Assembly (NCBI RefSeq): GCF_002925845.1
Contig: NZ_PDNI01000089.1
Span: forward strand, 1-37,776
DNA: 37,776 nt
Reading direction: 5' to 3'
Origin: Roseovarius nitratireducens
GTDB lineage: Bacteria > Pseudomonadota > Alphaproteobacteria > Rhodobacterales > Rhodobacteraceae
Numbering within the stretch: position 1 is the first letter of the stretch; each line of letters begins with the position of its first letter. The position numbers were made by a program, and so were the translations under genes. The notes beneath the pieces were generated by a model. It was not told the origin of the DNA and ran no database searches. It saw only the letters and a list, made by a program, of their open reading frames with translations. Positions 1 through 8,128 of this stretch are shown here, piece by piece.

Positions 1-42
1 CTGGTGATTCTTGTCGTTCTGGTTCTGACCGGACGTCTTTGA
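1..42 (+). CDS. C-terminal tail of a gene entering from the left edge
   Basis: Frame 1 is open from the first base and ends in TGA at 40-42, encoding LVILVVLVLTGRL. This very hydrophobic stretch with a basic residue at the end looks like the last transmembrane segment of a membrane protein. Only 13 residues are visible, so no family can be named, and chance cannot be excluded. Confidence 0.35.
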   Translation: MVILVVLVLTGRL

Positions 43-63
43 CCGATGGGGTGGCGCGCGGCG

Positions 64-297
64 TCAGGGCCGTCGCACCGAGTTGCCCCCATTCAGAATT
101 CCGTTGATCAGTACAGCCACCGCAGCGTGCAGTGCATCGTCGTCGCCTGCCGGTGCATTTTCATGCGCGGCGGCCGCATCCTTGAGAATGCCGACGATCT
201 CTTTCTCGGGCAGGATATCGTGATCATTCATGGCAAGCAGCAACGACTCGCAAATCGCCAGGGCGGCTGTTCCGGCAGTGTCGTTGTAAAGGGGCAT
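64..297 (-). CDS. Small conserved-looking hypothetical protein (77 aa)
   Basis: The ATG at 297 is preceded by GGAAAG about 12 nt upstream, so I prefer it to the TTG at 315 in the same frame. The protein is acidic and Ala-rich, with an N-terminal segment MPLYNDTAGTAALAICESLL followed by helical stretches. It has no signal peptide, Cys motif or recognisable domain. I do not recognise the family. It is convergent with the preceding gene tail and divergent from the Crp/Fnr-type gene. Confidence 0.5.
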   Translation of the reverse strand: MPLYNDTAGTAALAICESLLLAMNDHDILPEKEIVGILKDAAAAHENAPAGDDDALHAAVAVLINGILNGGNSVRRP

Positions 298-383
298 GTC
301 TGCTTCACTTTCCAATCTGAAAAAAGGGCCAACCGATCAGGTTGGAACGTCTTGTGAGTATAGGCGTTAACCAAAGACTCGGA

Positions 384-429
384 CTGATGCAGAGCAGCCT
401 GAAAGACCTTTTCCGGTCAGTTGCATCAG
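384..429. repeat. 8-bp inverted repeat upstream of the Crp/Fnr gene
   Basis: CTGATGCA (384-391) and TGCATCAG (422-429) are perfect inverted copies separated by 30 nt, in the 166-bp gap between the small hypothetical gene and the regulator at 464. They could form a weak stem or a split operator. No FNR-type TTGAT-N4-ATCAA box was found here. Chance is a real possibility. Confidence 0.2.
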
Positions 430-463
430 CGAGAAAACCTTTCAGAACCACTCTGGTGTAAAA

Positions 464-1198
464 ATGCTAATGACCAAGGAAAGCCCGTTGACCCGAAAAC
501 TCTCGGCCTTCGTCGCCCTGTCGGAGGTCGATCTCGATACGCTGGCGCGGTTTCACCGACGCCGCCGCACCTTTTTGCCGGGGCACGAGATGATCCATGA
601 GGGGCAACCGAACGCCTCCGCCTTCATCCTGGCCGAGGGCTGGGCGCTGTCTTACAAGATTCTGCCCGATGGCGAGCGGCAGATCGTGGATGTCCAGATT
701 CCGGGCGATTTCCTGGGGCTGCGCAGCGTGCTGTTCCGCACCGCCGATCACAGCATCGAAGCCGCCACGCGCATCGAGGCGTCCGAGGTTCTCGCCTCGG
801 ATATTCTCGATGCCTTCGCGCATGCGCCGCGGCTGGCCACCGCCGTTCTCTGGGCGGCCTCGCGGGACGAGGCGATGGTGGTGGAACATCTGGTCAATAT
901 CGGTCGCCGCTCGGCCGAGGAACGCATGGCGCATTTCCTGCTCGAACTCGGGGCGCGGCTGATGCTCGTGGGGCTGGGGGACAAGACCGGCTATGCCTGT
1001 CCGTTGACCCAGTATCACCTGGCCGACGCCCTCGGGCTAAGCGCCGTGCACGTGAACCGGGTTCTGCGTCATCTGCGCGATGACGGTCTCGTTACCTTCC
1101 AGAAGGGGCAGGTGGTCTTCGACGATATCGACCGGCTGAGCGAGCTGGCGGGGTTTGACACGGGCTACCTCGATCAGGACGGACCGGTCCTGCGCTGA
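464..1198 (+). CDS. Crp/Fnr-family transcriptional regulator
   Basis: This is a 244-aa cytoplasmic DNA-binding regulator of usual family length. Residues about 15-130 form a cyclic-nucleotide-binding-type beta-barrel (GHEMIHEGQP, then LPDGERQIVDVQIPGDFLGL). Residues about 145-225 form a winged HTH with the recognition region LADALGLSAVHVNRVLRHL. There is no N-terminal Cys cluster; the only Cys is C179, so an FNR-type Fe-S sensor is unlikely. The effector is unknown. The ATG at 464 has no clear Shine-Dalgarno; the ATG at 470 is an alternative. Nothing nearby is obviously a target, and the gene is followed by IS remnants. Confidence 0.9.
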   Translation: MLMTKESPLTRKLSAFVALSEVDLDTLARFHRRRRTFLPGHEMIHEGQPNASAFILAEGWALSYKILPDGERQIVDVQIPGDFLGLRSVLFRTADHSIEAATRIEASEVLASDILDAFAHAPRLATAVLWAASRDEAMVVEHLVNIGRRSAEERMAHFLLELGARLMLVGLGDKTGYACPLTQYHLADALGLSAVHVNRVLRHLRDDGLVTFQKGQVVFDDIDRLSELAGFDTGYLDQDGPVLR

Positions 1199-1206
1199 CG
1201 CGCCGC

Positions 1207-1225
1207 CCCGGCAGGTCCTGCCGGG
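1207..1225 (+). terminator. GC-rich hairpin after the Crp/Fnr gene
   Basis: CCCGGCAGG and CCTGCCGGG are perfect 9-bp arms around a single T, starting 9 bp after the TGA at 1198. No U-tract follows, so this may be a terminator or only a 3' stabilising hairpin. Confidence 0.45.
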
Positions 1226-1244
1226 AGTGGGCAAAACTTGGGGG

Positions 1245-1712
1245 TCATGCAGCGGCCCTGCGGTACGCGCCAGTTAACCTGCCATCGAGAACAGCGGTCC
1301 GGATAACTGCGACCCGGTGAGCCCCCTTTGGTGACCACCTCATGCGGCGGCGCTTACCCATACGAGTATTCCCGATGTCGTCCACGCAGCCCTCTGCCCG
1401 GGACGAAGAGATCGGAAAACCACTTCGGTGTCGCCAGCCATAATAGGTCAGGTTATCCATGTTATTCGCAAGATATGTGTAGAGTTCTCGACACCGCACT
1501 TGCACTCTTGTGACCGCGTCACGCACCGCAGGATCATCTTTGCAGAGCCGCACACAATCGACCATCAACCATTGGAGATTGGTAGCGGCGGTTCGGATTT
1601 TCCCGTGCCACAGGTACCATCGCAGTGTTTTTGCCGGACGCTTGAACAGCTCTGGAATTGCGGAGAAATTTCTGGTTTTCAAAAGACCCTGATACGTACT
1701 TTCATCGTCAAC
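1245..1712 (-). pseudogene. Transposase C-terminal remnant (ISKra4-like)
   Basis: The frame carries a typical transposase C-terminus: LRWYLWHGKIRTAATNLQWL, then TYYGWRHRSGFPISSSRAEG and GKRRRMRWSPKGAHRV before the stop. The combination of LWHG, a Ser-rich FPISSS motif and MRWSPKGAH resembles the end of ISKra4-type transposases; this family name comes from memory, not a search. The upstream catalytic part is missing. The frame runs without a break from the adjoining IS110 remnant, showing that pieces were joined by deletion or insertion. Confidence 0.6.
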
Positions 1713-1713
1713 C

Positions 1714-1734
1714 CTCCTGTCGTGACAACAGGAG
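1714..1734. repeat. 7-bp inverted repeat at a remnant junction
   Basis: CTCCTGT (1714-1720) and ACAGGAG (1728-1734) flank a 7-nt loop. The repeat sits exactly where the ISKra4-like fragment stops and the IS110-like fragment starts, so it may be part of an old IS end. Confidence 0.35.
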
Positions 1735-1735
1735 A

Positions 1736-2146
1736 CTAGGTCGCTCTCGTTCTGAAACCCCAGAACTTTTCCACTCCCCTCGGCAACCTTCGACCGGCTT
1801 CTGGCCGGAACAGCATGAACCGGGCGAGAAGCTCTGCATCGATCCGGTCTGTCTTTGCCTGCGTGCCGGGGGAGAGGGCAAAAGCCTTGATCTGTGCCTG
1901 GGGCAGTTGCGTCGCATCGATCCCTGCCGCAACAAGCGCAACTCAAAGCTCCCATTCATGGCCACCCGCGGCCTCAAACCCAAGCTTGACCGGGCCTGGC
2001 ATGTTCCGGATCGTCGCGATCAGCTGATCATGGCCCTCTGCTGAGTTCGCAAATCGGAACCTTCGCTCGTCGGCAAAAGCAAACCCGTCGCCCGCCGCCA
2101 TTGCGAAGAAATCGCTCGTGATCATTCGGCAGCGTGGATCGTCGGT
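1736..2146 (-). pseudogene. IS110-family transposase N-terminal remnant
   Basis: In one minus-strand frame it reads FAFADERRFRFANSAEGHDQ, then GFEAAGGHEWEL, a TGA stop (1943-1945), then ATQLPQAQIKAFALSPGTQ and AKTDRIDAELLARF. These are hallmarks of the IS110 DEDD transposase N-terminus: the FANtaaGh segment, the EAtGGyE segment and the KTDRIDA motif. The in-frame TGA and loss of the C-terminal half make it non-functional. It differs from the intact IS110-type copy at 24423-25451. Confidence 0.75.
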
Positions 2147-2678
2147 TACACGGGGTGCTCCACGAGGAGACCGGCCTGTTGTGGTCTTCGCCATGCTCGT
2201 CTTGAGCGAGGTCTCGTCGATGAAACCGATGCGTGGCAACAGGTTCACCATGAACGGCTGACGTCGTGTGATCCAGGTATGGCGTGCGCGCCAGACCTCA
2301 GGCCGCTTTTGCTCGACGGCCTGGAGGTCTTTTTCTATGTGTCAGGCTGAGACTGCGGAGGGTCCGTCAATCCGATACGCAATGGACCGTCATCGGGTGC
2401 TCATCGGCAATTTCCAGAGCCAGATCATCCAGCGTGAGATCAGGCTTGGCTGCCATCCGTGCCGCGATCCAGCCCCGCAGTCGGCCCAGCTTACCATGAC
2501 TGCCGCCATTGCCCTGTCGTCGCGGCTCCAGTCTGCCCGTCTCGCGCTTCAGCATCACTATGTCGTTGACGAACTTCAGCGAAACCCGGAACCGAGCGGC
2601 GGCAGCGCGGTGCGAATAACCGTCCTCCACAAACGCGACAACCTGTTCACGAAGTGCCGTAGGATGTGGCTCGCCCAT
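2147..2678 (-). pseudogene. IS630-family transposase remnant
   Basis: The 5' part encodes an IS630-type helix-turn-helix (YSHRAAAARFRVSLKFVNDI, then LEPRRQGNGG and KPDLTLDDLALEIADEH). After a frame change near 2367-2300, the DDE region starts (LLPRIGFIDETSLKTSM) but is cut after SPRGAPR, about 2147. Frameshift and truncation make it a pseudogene. Its upstream flank (2679-2821) has no gene and probably includes the element's end. Confidence 0.75.
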
Positions 2679-2821
2679 CTCATACCCCCCATATCTGCCC
2701 TACAGACAGGGAATCACAGACCAAGCCTCATGGGAATCCTGAATCGGAAAGGTCGCAACACGCTCTGGCTTTTTCACGTTGCGGGATCTTGAGACATCAC
2801 GGCGCCATTCAAAAAAACAAC

Positions 2822-2858
2822 TTGACAGAATCATGATTCTACAAACAGTCTGGTCGGT
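2822..2858 (+). promoter_or_regulatory. Probable promoter/operator of the TetR gene
   Basis: A consensus -35 TTGACA (2822-2827) overlaps a perfect 14-bp palindrome AGAATCATGATTCT (2827-2840). Just downstream is AACAGTCTGGT (2844-2854), which recurs with one change at 3505-3515 before the transporter operon. No good -10 box at 17 bp is seen. The arrangement fits autorepression by the TetR protein encoded next. Confidence 0.45.
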
Positions 2859-3485
2859 ATGTCTAATCTTGTCAAACAGCCTCGTAGAACCCAGACAGAG
2901 CGTAGCGATCGCACCCGCAGGCTTTTGCACGAGGCGACGATCGCCCTTCTGATGGAGGTCGGCTACTCCAATACAACGTCTCTTGGTATCGCCAAGCGGG
3001 CTGGAGTATCGCGCGGCGCACAAACACATCACTACCCTGAAAAAATCGACCTTATCGTTGCGGCAACCGAGGACATGTTCGATGCGTTCGCGGAGGGCCT
3101 TTCGAAGCAGGCGACCGAGTTGCGCTCCGGCACGCTGAGTCTTGACGACTTTCTAGCTCGTGTTTGGATGCGCATGCTTGAAGGCGATTGGTTCTACGCC
3201 TCGCTCGAGATCATCGTTGCTGCCCGTGGAGACGAGGAACTGCGTCGCCGGCTTCAACCAGCCATTTTTTCCCTTCATAGCCGGTTTGAGTCCATCTGGC
3301 GCGAAACATTCGCACCAACACCTGGCTCTGATTTGGATCCGGCGGTGGTAATGAACATCGTGATGAACATGTGTCGCGGCATGGCGGTTCAGGCTGTGCT
3401 TCGTCCTGACAGAGACTTTCTGCACGACATGCTGAAAGTCATGGCCGTTCTGCTTCGTGAAAGGGTCAAGCCGATAGTAGAGTAA
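2859..3485 (+). CDS. TetR/AcrR-family transcriptional regulator
   Basis: This 208-aa protein has a TetR-type N-terminal HTH at about residues 18-64 (RRLLHEATIALLMEVGYSNT, then IAKRAGVSRGAQTHHYPEK) and a helical ligand domain after residue 75. Family members are dimeric repressors released by a small ligand. The ATG at 2859 lacks a Shine-Dalgarno, but the residues before the HTH are typical. It lies 85 bp upstream of, and co-oriented with, the Liv-type transporter genes, so it probably controls them. The ligand is likely the transported compound or its metabolite (inference). Confidence 0.9.
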   Translation: MSNLVKQPRRTQTERSDRTRRLLHEATIALLMEVGYSNTTSLGIAKRAGVSRGAQTHHYPEKIDLIVAATEDMFDAFAEGLSKQATELRSGTLSLDDFLARVWMRMLEGDWFYASLEIIVAARGDEELRRRLQPAIFSLHSRFESIWRETFAPTPGSDLDPAVVMNIVMNMCRGMAVQAVLRPDRDFLHDMLKVMAVLLRERVKPIVE

Positions 3486-3504
3486 CGGTTTTTAGAGTTA
3501 AAAA

Positions 3505-3529
3505 AACAGACTGGTTTGTTCACAACCAG
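3505..3529 (+). promoter_or_regulatory. Candidate TetR operator before the transporter operon
   Basis: AACAGACTGGT (3505-3515) matches AACAGTCTGGT upstream of the TetR gene at 10 of 11 positions. It overlaps an inverted repeat CTGGTTtgttcacAACCAG (3511-3529). It lies 42 bp before the first transporter gene, where a repressor site would be expected. Confidence 0.4.
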
Positions 3530-3570
3530 CAAGAACGAAAAACGAAGCCCAACAGACAGGAGATTAAAAA

Positions 3571-4737
3571 ATGAGGACGAGCCTCAAAATGATTGCCGCT
3601 CTCGTCATGGCAGGCTTACCTGCCACTGCCCAGAACGTGCCCGGCGTAACCGATGATAGCATCTCCATAGGAGTAATGGGGCCCTTCTCCGGAAACGCCT
3701 CATCCTACAGCAAGGCGATGGTCGGAATGATGGCCTATTACGACAAGGTGAATGCTGAAGGTGGAGTGCATGGGCGCAAACTCATCGCGACGCCAGAAGA
3801 TACCGCCTGCGATCCGAACAAGGGCTTGGCCGCGGCCAAGAAGCTCATCCACCAGGACGCGGTCTTCATGCTTCATGGGAATTCCTGCTCCGGTGTCGCG
3901 GTTGCCATCCGGCCGGTTGTCGAAGAGGCGGGTTTGCCCTGGCTTGTCGCCCATGCCGTCAGCGACTCCATCTCGAAGCCCTTGGCACGAAATATCTTCC
4001 ACGGTGTGCCGACCGGATCCGCCAATGGACGCGCGATGGCGCGGTTCGTGCTCTCGAAGCCTGACACCGAACGCGTCGCGATCATCGAGCACTCGAACGA
4101 CTGGGCCCATAGCTATTCGAACCCGGCGCGAGAATACCTGTCCGAGAATGGCGTGACCCCGGTTGCTGAACTGACCATGGAGCGCGGACAGACCGATGCG
4201 ACGGCGCAAATCCTCAAGCTGCGTGAAGCGAAGCCGGATTTCATCATCGCGGCGATCTACGAAGCAGAAACTGCGATCTTCCTGCGCGATCTCAAGAAAT
4301 ACGGGCTTGGCGACATTCCCGTCATGGGCACGGCTGGCACGGACCTTGAAAACACGCTCAAGCGTGTTGGCGATTTCGAAACGGTGAAGAACTACTTCGT
4401 GATCCACTCTTATGTCGACAACCTCGACGGACCCGAGCTTCAGCCGGTTCGCGATATTCTGGCGGAATACGCACCCAACGAAGAGCTATCGACCTTTAGC
4501 TTCGTTTCCATCGGCTCCGCCAAGGCGCTTGTCGCCGCGCTCGAAGCTGCTGGTCCGGATCTGACACGCGACAAACTGATCTCGGCCATGGAGGGAATCG
4601 AGAATTTTGAAACAGGCGTGTTGTCAGAGCCGATCACCTGGAGTGCGACGGACCACCAGGGGGTGAAAGGATCAGCCGTCGCAGGTTTCGTAGATGGCAA
4701 GCCCACAGTGCTGCGTGCGTGGAACACGCCCTACTAG
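3571..4737 (+). CDS. ABC transporter substrate-binding protein, branched-chain amino acid (LivJ/HAAT) type
   Basis: This 388-aa periplasmic binding protein belongs to the Peripla_BP_6 family. Residues 1-20 are a Sec signal peptide (MRTSLKMIAALVMAGLPATA, Ala-x-Ala cleavage). The mature part begins with the family signature DDSISIGVMGPFSGNASSYS, followed by NAEGGVHGRKL and later HGNSCSGVAVAIRPVVEEAG. A good Shine-Dalgarno (AGGAG) precedes the ATG. It opens a five-gene importer set and is followed by a strong hairpin. The family binds amino acids, amides, urea or aromatic acids; the M19-like partner gene suggests an amide- or peptide-like ligand, but this is unproven. Confidence 0.92.
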   Translation: MRTSLKMIAALVMAGLPATAQNVPGVTDDSISIGVMGPFSGNASSYSKAMVGMMAYYDKVNAEGGVHGRKLIATPEDTACDPNKGLAAAKKLIHQDAVFMLHGNSCSGVAVAIRPVVEEAGLPWLVAHAVSDSISKPLARNIFHGVPTGSANGRAMARFVLSKPDTERVAIIEHSNDWAHSYSNPAREYLSENGVTPVAELTMERGQTDATAQILKLREAKPDFIIAAIYEAETAIFLRDLKKYGLGDIPVMGTAGTDLENTLKRVGDFETVKNYFVIHSYVDNLDGPELQPVRDILAEYAPNEELSTFSFVSIGSAKALVAALEAAGPDLTRDKLISAMEGIENFETGVLSEPITWSATDHQGVKGSAVAGFVDGKPTVLRAWNTPY

Positions 4738-4751
4738 ACCATCCCAATCAG

Positions 4752-4776
4752 GGCCGGAGGCCATGGGTCTCCGGCC
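4752..4776 (+). terminator. Hairpin between the binding-protein gene and the permeases
   Basis: GGCCGGAG (4752-4759) and CTCCGGCC (4769-4776) form a perfect 8-bp stem with a 9-nt loop and no U-tract. At this position it more likely protects the upstream binding-protein mRNA from 3' decay, or partly attenuates, than ends the operon. Confidence 0.55.
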
Positions 4777-4797
4777 GACTTCCACGGAGTTCCGGAT

Positions 4798-5667
4798 ATG
4801 TTCATGCAACTCACGATCAGTGGGATCTCTCAGGGTGCTATCTATGCACTGATCGCTCTGTCGCTCACTGTCGTCTACCGATCGACCACGATCGTCAATT
4901 TTGGACATGGTGATTTCGTCATGGCAGGCGCCTTCCTGAGCTATGTGCTTGTGGTTTTGCTTGGTGTGGCGTTTGTCCCGGCAGCGATGCTGGCAGTGAT
5001 TGCCATGTTTCTCCTGGGCCTTGCCTTCAGTCGCGGCCTGATCCGCCCAATTCGTGGCGGGCCACATATCGGCTTTGCCTTGATGTGCATTTCGGCAGGC
5101 TACGTCTTTCGCGGCATCGCGCGTATTGTCTGGGGCCGCGAAGTTCTCCCGATGCCGCGCGTCTTCGACATGGACCCGATCTTCGTTGGCGATCTGATTA
5201 TCACCGGCGATGCGGTTTTCATCCTGTCCACCACAGGGATCATGCTCGCGGTGTTCTTCGGCGTGCTTGCACTTACCGATATCGGAAAGATGGTGCAGGC
5301 GGTTTACCAATCGGCACGCGGGGCCCAGTTGATCGGCATCAATGTCGACCGCTTCAATGACTTCACATGGGGCATCGGCGCCGCCTTGGGCGCGATCGGC
5401 GGCATTCTCATAGCACCGATTTCGCTCCTGCATCCCGACTTGGGTGCCAGCTTTCTGATCAAGGGCTTCGCAGCCATGACGCTCGGCGGTTTCGGCTCGC
5501 TCTACGGCGCGGTTCTGGGCGCCCTGCTGCTGGGGCTCAGCGAACAGTATGCTGGTGCCTACATCGACTCCGCGCTGATCGACATCACAGCCTATCTCGT
5601 TATCGTCTTCGTCCTGTTCCTGCGGCCACAAGGCCTGTTCGGGCGCAAAACAATCGTGAAGGTGTGA
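4798..5667 (+). CDS. Branched-chain amino acid-type ABC permease (LivH family)
   Basis: This is a 289-aa inner-membrane permease of normal LivH length. The N-terminus has the family signature GISQGAIYALIALSLTVVYR followed by TIVNFGHGDFVM. The EAA-type cytoplasmic loop and Gly-rich C-terminal helices (GAALGAIGGILIAPISLLHP, then GFGSLYGAVLGALLLG) are present, with about eight hydrophobic helices. It pairs with the LivM-type gene 4 bp downstream. The start is separated from the binding-protein gene by the hairpin at 4752-4776. Confidence 0.92.
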   Translation: MFMQLTISGISQGAIYALIALSLTVVYRSTTIVNFGHGDFVMAGAFLSYVLVVLLGVAFVPAAMLAVIAMFLLGLAFSRGLIRPIRGGPHIGFALMCISAGYVFRGIARIVWGREVLPMPRVFDMDPIFVGDLIITGDAVFILSTTGIMLAVFFGVLALTDIGKMVQAVYQSARGAQLIGINVDRFNDFTWGIGAALGAIGGILIAPISLLHPDLGASFLIKGFAAMTLGGFGSLYGAVLGALLLGLSEQYAGAYIDSALIDITAYLVIVFVLFLRPQGLFGRKTIVKV

Positions 5668-5671
5668 TCCA

Positions 5672-6640
5672 ATGATGCCAACACCTTCACAACTCCGCCT
5701 GCGCACTGCCCTTTTCTGGGCGGTTCCCCTGCTGCTCTTGCTTCTGCCGCTGAGCACGAACGCCTACGTGCAGTTCATTGCCAACAGCATTGTAATCTTC
5801 GCGTTGGTCGCTCTGGGCTTCAATTTCGTGATTGGCAATCTCGGCCAGCTCGCGTTTGCTAACACCGCCCTGTTCGGCTTGGGTGCCTACGGTTCGGCGA
5901 TTTTGGTCAACAGCTTTGGCCTCCCCTGGATCCTGTCTATCCCCCTGGCCGGGTTTGCCGGTGCGGCAGGCGGCTTCTTGGCCTCGGCAGCCGCCCTGCG
6001 CGGCATCCGTTTCTACTACCTTGCGATCATCACACTGGCCTTTGGAGAGCTGATGCGCTGGCTCTACGTTCACGGCACATCCATTACGGGTGGCACCGAT
6101 GGCATGAGCCTTCCGGCGCAATCTCTTTTCGGGGTCTCTCTCGTTGGCGACCATGCCAAATTCTATGTGTTCCTCGCTGTCGCCGTCCTGCTTTTCAAGG
6201 CCACCCTGAACCTCTTGCGCTCGCGTGTCGGCCGGTCGGTCATGGCCGTCCGGGAGAACGAGGTGGCCACCGCCTCGCTCGGGATTCCGACGGCGCGGAT
6301 AATCGTTTTTGCCTTCATGTGGTCGGGCTTCGTAGTCGGTTGCGCAGGCGCGCTCTTTGCCCTCCATACCAGTTACGTCTTTCCTGAAAGCTTCGGGATG
6401 CTCCACCTGATCGTAAGCTTCGCAATGGTCCTGGTCGGCGGCTTGGGCTCGGTGATCGGAGCGGTCCTCGGAGCAGCAACCCTGACCGTCCTTCCCGAAT
6501 ACCTGAGAAGCTTTCCCGGCATGGAGGAACTCTTCTTCGGCCTCATTGTCATAGGCGTGCTTCTGGCGCTGCCCGACGGGCTGGCGAGCCTGCTCCGCAA
6601 GGTATCGCCAATCTTTTTCGAACGTTATTACAGGGAGTAA
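5672..6640 (+). CDS. Branched-chain amino acid-type ABC permease (LivM family)
   Basis: This 322-aa inner-membrane permease is the LivM-type partner. Recognisable parts are ALGFNFVIGNLGQLAFANTA, the segment ALRGIRFYYLAIITLAFGEL, the EAA loop around RSVMAVRENEVATASLGIP, and VGGLGSVIGAVLGAATLTVL. About nine hydrophobic helices are visible. The tandem ATG ATG at 5672/5675 leaves a small choice of start. The spacing of 4 bp from LivH and 4 bp to the ATPase gene indicates one transcript with translational coupling. Confidence 0.92.
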   Translation: MMPTPSQLRLRTALFWAVPLLLLLLPLSTNAYVQFIANSIVIFALVALGFNFVIGNLGQLAFANTALFGLGAYGSAILVNSFGLPWILSIPLAGFAGAAGGFLASAAALRGIRFYYLAIITLAFGELMRWLYVHGTSITGGTDGMSLPAQSLFGVSLVGDHAKFYVFLAVAVLLFKATLNLLRSRVGRSVMAVRENEVATASLGIPTARIIVFAFMWSGFVVGCAGALFALHTSYVFPESFGMLHLIVSFAMVLVGGLGSVIGAVLGAATLTVLPEYLRSFPGMEELFFGLIVIGVLLALPDGLASLLRKVSPIFFERYYRE

Positions 6641-6644
6641 AACC

Positions 6645-7409
6645 ATGCCCCCCCTACTCGAAGTCGAGGCTCTCGATGTCAGCTTTGCGGGTCTGCACGC
6701 CCTGCGCGATGTCTCGCTAACGCTGGCACCCGGACAGATCATGGCTGTGATCGGCCCCAATGGGGCCGGAAAGACGACGCTCTTCAATGCTATCTCAGGC
6801 TATGTCCGCCCGAGCGGTGGCAGCGTGCGGCTCAAGGGACATGACGTAGCCCATCTTTCCCCGCACAGTATCGCCGAGCATGGTATCCGAAGGACATTCC
6901 AGAACGGCGGCCTGTTCCCGGCACTGACAGTGCTGGAGAACGTTCTGACCGGGCTGCACGCCCAAACCGAGGGTTCCATTCTCGACGTGATCCTTGGACG
7001 CAAGCGGGCGTTGGCGTCCGAGCTCGAAATGATTGCCAGGTCACGCGATCTGCTGGCGTTGATGCAGATGGACCATATGGCGGATACACGCGCAGCAGAT
7101 CTCTCCGGCGGGCAACAGCGTATTGTGGAGATTGTCCGCACCGTTGCCTCTGAGCCACCTGTGCTTTTGCTGGACGAGCCTGCCGTAGGTCTGTCGCCAC
7201 TCGCACGTGACCAGATGATGGACATCATCAAGCGAATGGCGGGCGAAAAAGGCGTTGGCATTCTCTTGATCGAACATGCGGTGGAACTGGTCATGGCTGG
7301 GGCCGACCGGATCATGGTGATGGCGGCCGGCCAGCGCATCGCCGAAGGAACCCCTGCCGAAATCCGCGAAGACCGCGCCGTGCTGGAGGCTTACCTTGGA
7401 CATGCCTGA
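6645..7409 (+). CDS. ABC transporter ATP-binding protein (LivG family)
   Basis: This 254-aa cytoplasmic ATPase has Walker A GPNGAGKTT (residues 37-45), the signature LSGGQQ (153-158), Walker B VLLLDEP (173-179) and the switch His in LLIEHAVELV. The RRTFQNGGLFPALTVLENV segment after Walker A is typical of LivG. It overlaps the next ATPase gene by 8 bp. Together they form the nucleotide-binding heterodimer of the importer. Confidence 0.93.
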   Translation: MPPLLEVEALDVSFAGLHALRDVSLTLAPGQIMAVIGPNGAGKTTLFNAISGYVRPSGGSVRLKGHDVAHLSPHSIAEHGIRRTFQNGGLFPALTVLENVLTGLHAQTEGSILDVILGRKRALASELEMIARSRDLLALMQMDHMADTRAADLSGGQQRIVEIVRTVASEPPVLLLDEPAVGLSPLARDQMMDIIKRMAGEKGVGILLIEHAVELVMAGADRIMVMAAGQRIAEGTPAEIREDRAVLEAYLGHA

Positions 7410-8115
7410 GACATTGATGACAATCCGCGACCTCGACGTCGCCTATGGCAAGAAACCGATCTTGCGTGGTGCCAGCTACGACATTCTGAAAGGTGAGTGC
7501 CTTACTCTTCTAGGTGCAAATGGTTCGGGTAAGTCCACGTCACTTAATGCGATCTGTGGTTTTGTGAGGCCAGTTTCCGGATCAGTAAAACTCGGTGATC
7601 AAGAACTTGCGGGACTCGCCCCGCACCAAATCTTTTCACATGGCGTGGCGCAGGTCAGTCAAGGTCGCGACCTCTTCCCGGATCTCTCGGTTGAAGACAA
7701 CCTCCGCCTCGGCGCCATGCAGCGTGGCAGCAAGTCCGCTTCGTCGACCTTGGACAGCGTTTACAAGCGTTTTCCACGCTTGGCAGAGCGCCGCAAGCAA
7801 CCCACCAGAACGCTCTCGGGCGGCGAGCAACAGATGGTCGCCGTTGGCCGAGCGCTCATGTCCCAGCCGCGATTGCTACTCCTCGACGAACCCTCCGGCG
7901 GCCTGTCTCCCGAGTTCTGCGAAGAGATCGCTGTGCTCATGGATGGGCTAAAGGCCGAGGGCGTAACGCTGCTGATGGTCGAGCAAAACCTGAAATTGGC
8001 CTTCCGGGCCGCAGATCGCTTCATCGTGTTGCGTGACGGTGCCGTTGTCGATGGCGGTGACGTCAAGGCGATGGAGCACGACCACGACGCAATCATCAAG
8101 AATATCTACCTCTAA
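7402..8115 (+). CDS. ABC transporter ATP-binding protein (LivF family)
   Basis: This 237-aa ATPase has Walker A GANGSGKST, signature LSGGEQQMVAVGRAL, Walker B LLLLDEPSGGLSP and switch His-equivalent region LMVEQNLKLAF; the Q in VEQN replaces the usual H, as is normal in LivF proteins. I take the ATG at 7402, which overlaps the LivG stop; a TTG at 7396 and an ATG at 7417 are possible. It closes the transporter part of the operon, 13 bp before the M19-like gene. Confidence 0.92.
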   Translation: MPETLMTIRDLDVAYGKKPILRGASYDILKGECLTLLGANGSGKSTSLNAICGFVRPVSGSVKLGDQELAGLAPHQIFSHGVAQVSQGRDLFPDLSVEDNLRLGAMQRGSKSASSTLDSVYKRFPRLAERRKQPTRTLSGGEQQMVAVGRALMSQPRLLLLDEPSGGLSPEFCEEIAVLMDGLKAEGVTLLMVEQNLKLAFRAADRFIVLRDGAVVDGGDVKAMEHDHDAIIKNIYL

Positions 8116-8128
8116 GGATGGAAAGAAC

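Noticed and set aside
464-1198. FNR-type oxygen sensor
   Set aside because: The N-terminal Cys cluster needed for a 4Fe-4S centre is absent; only one Cys is present in the protein.
4672-5757. Long open frame on the minus strand opposite the LivH-type permease
   Set aside because: It is rich in His, Asp, Gln and Arg without any domain and lies opposite a clear permease; it is the usual antisense shadow of GC-rich coding DNA.
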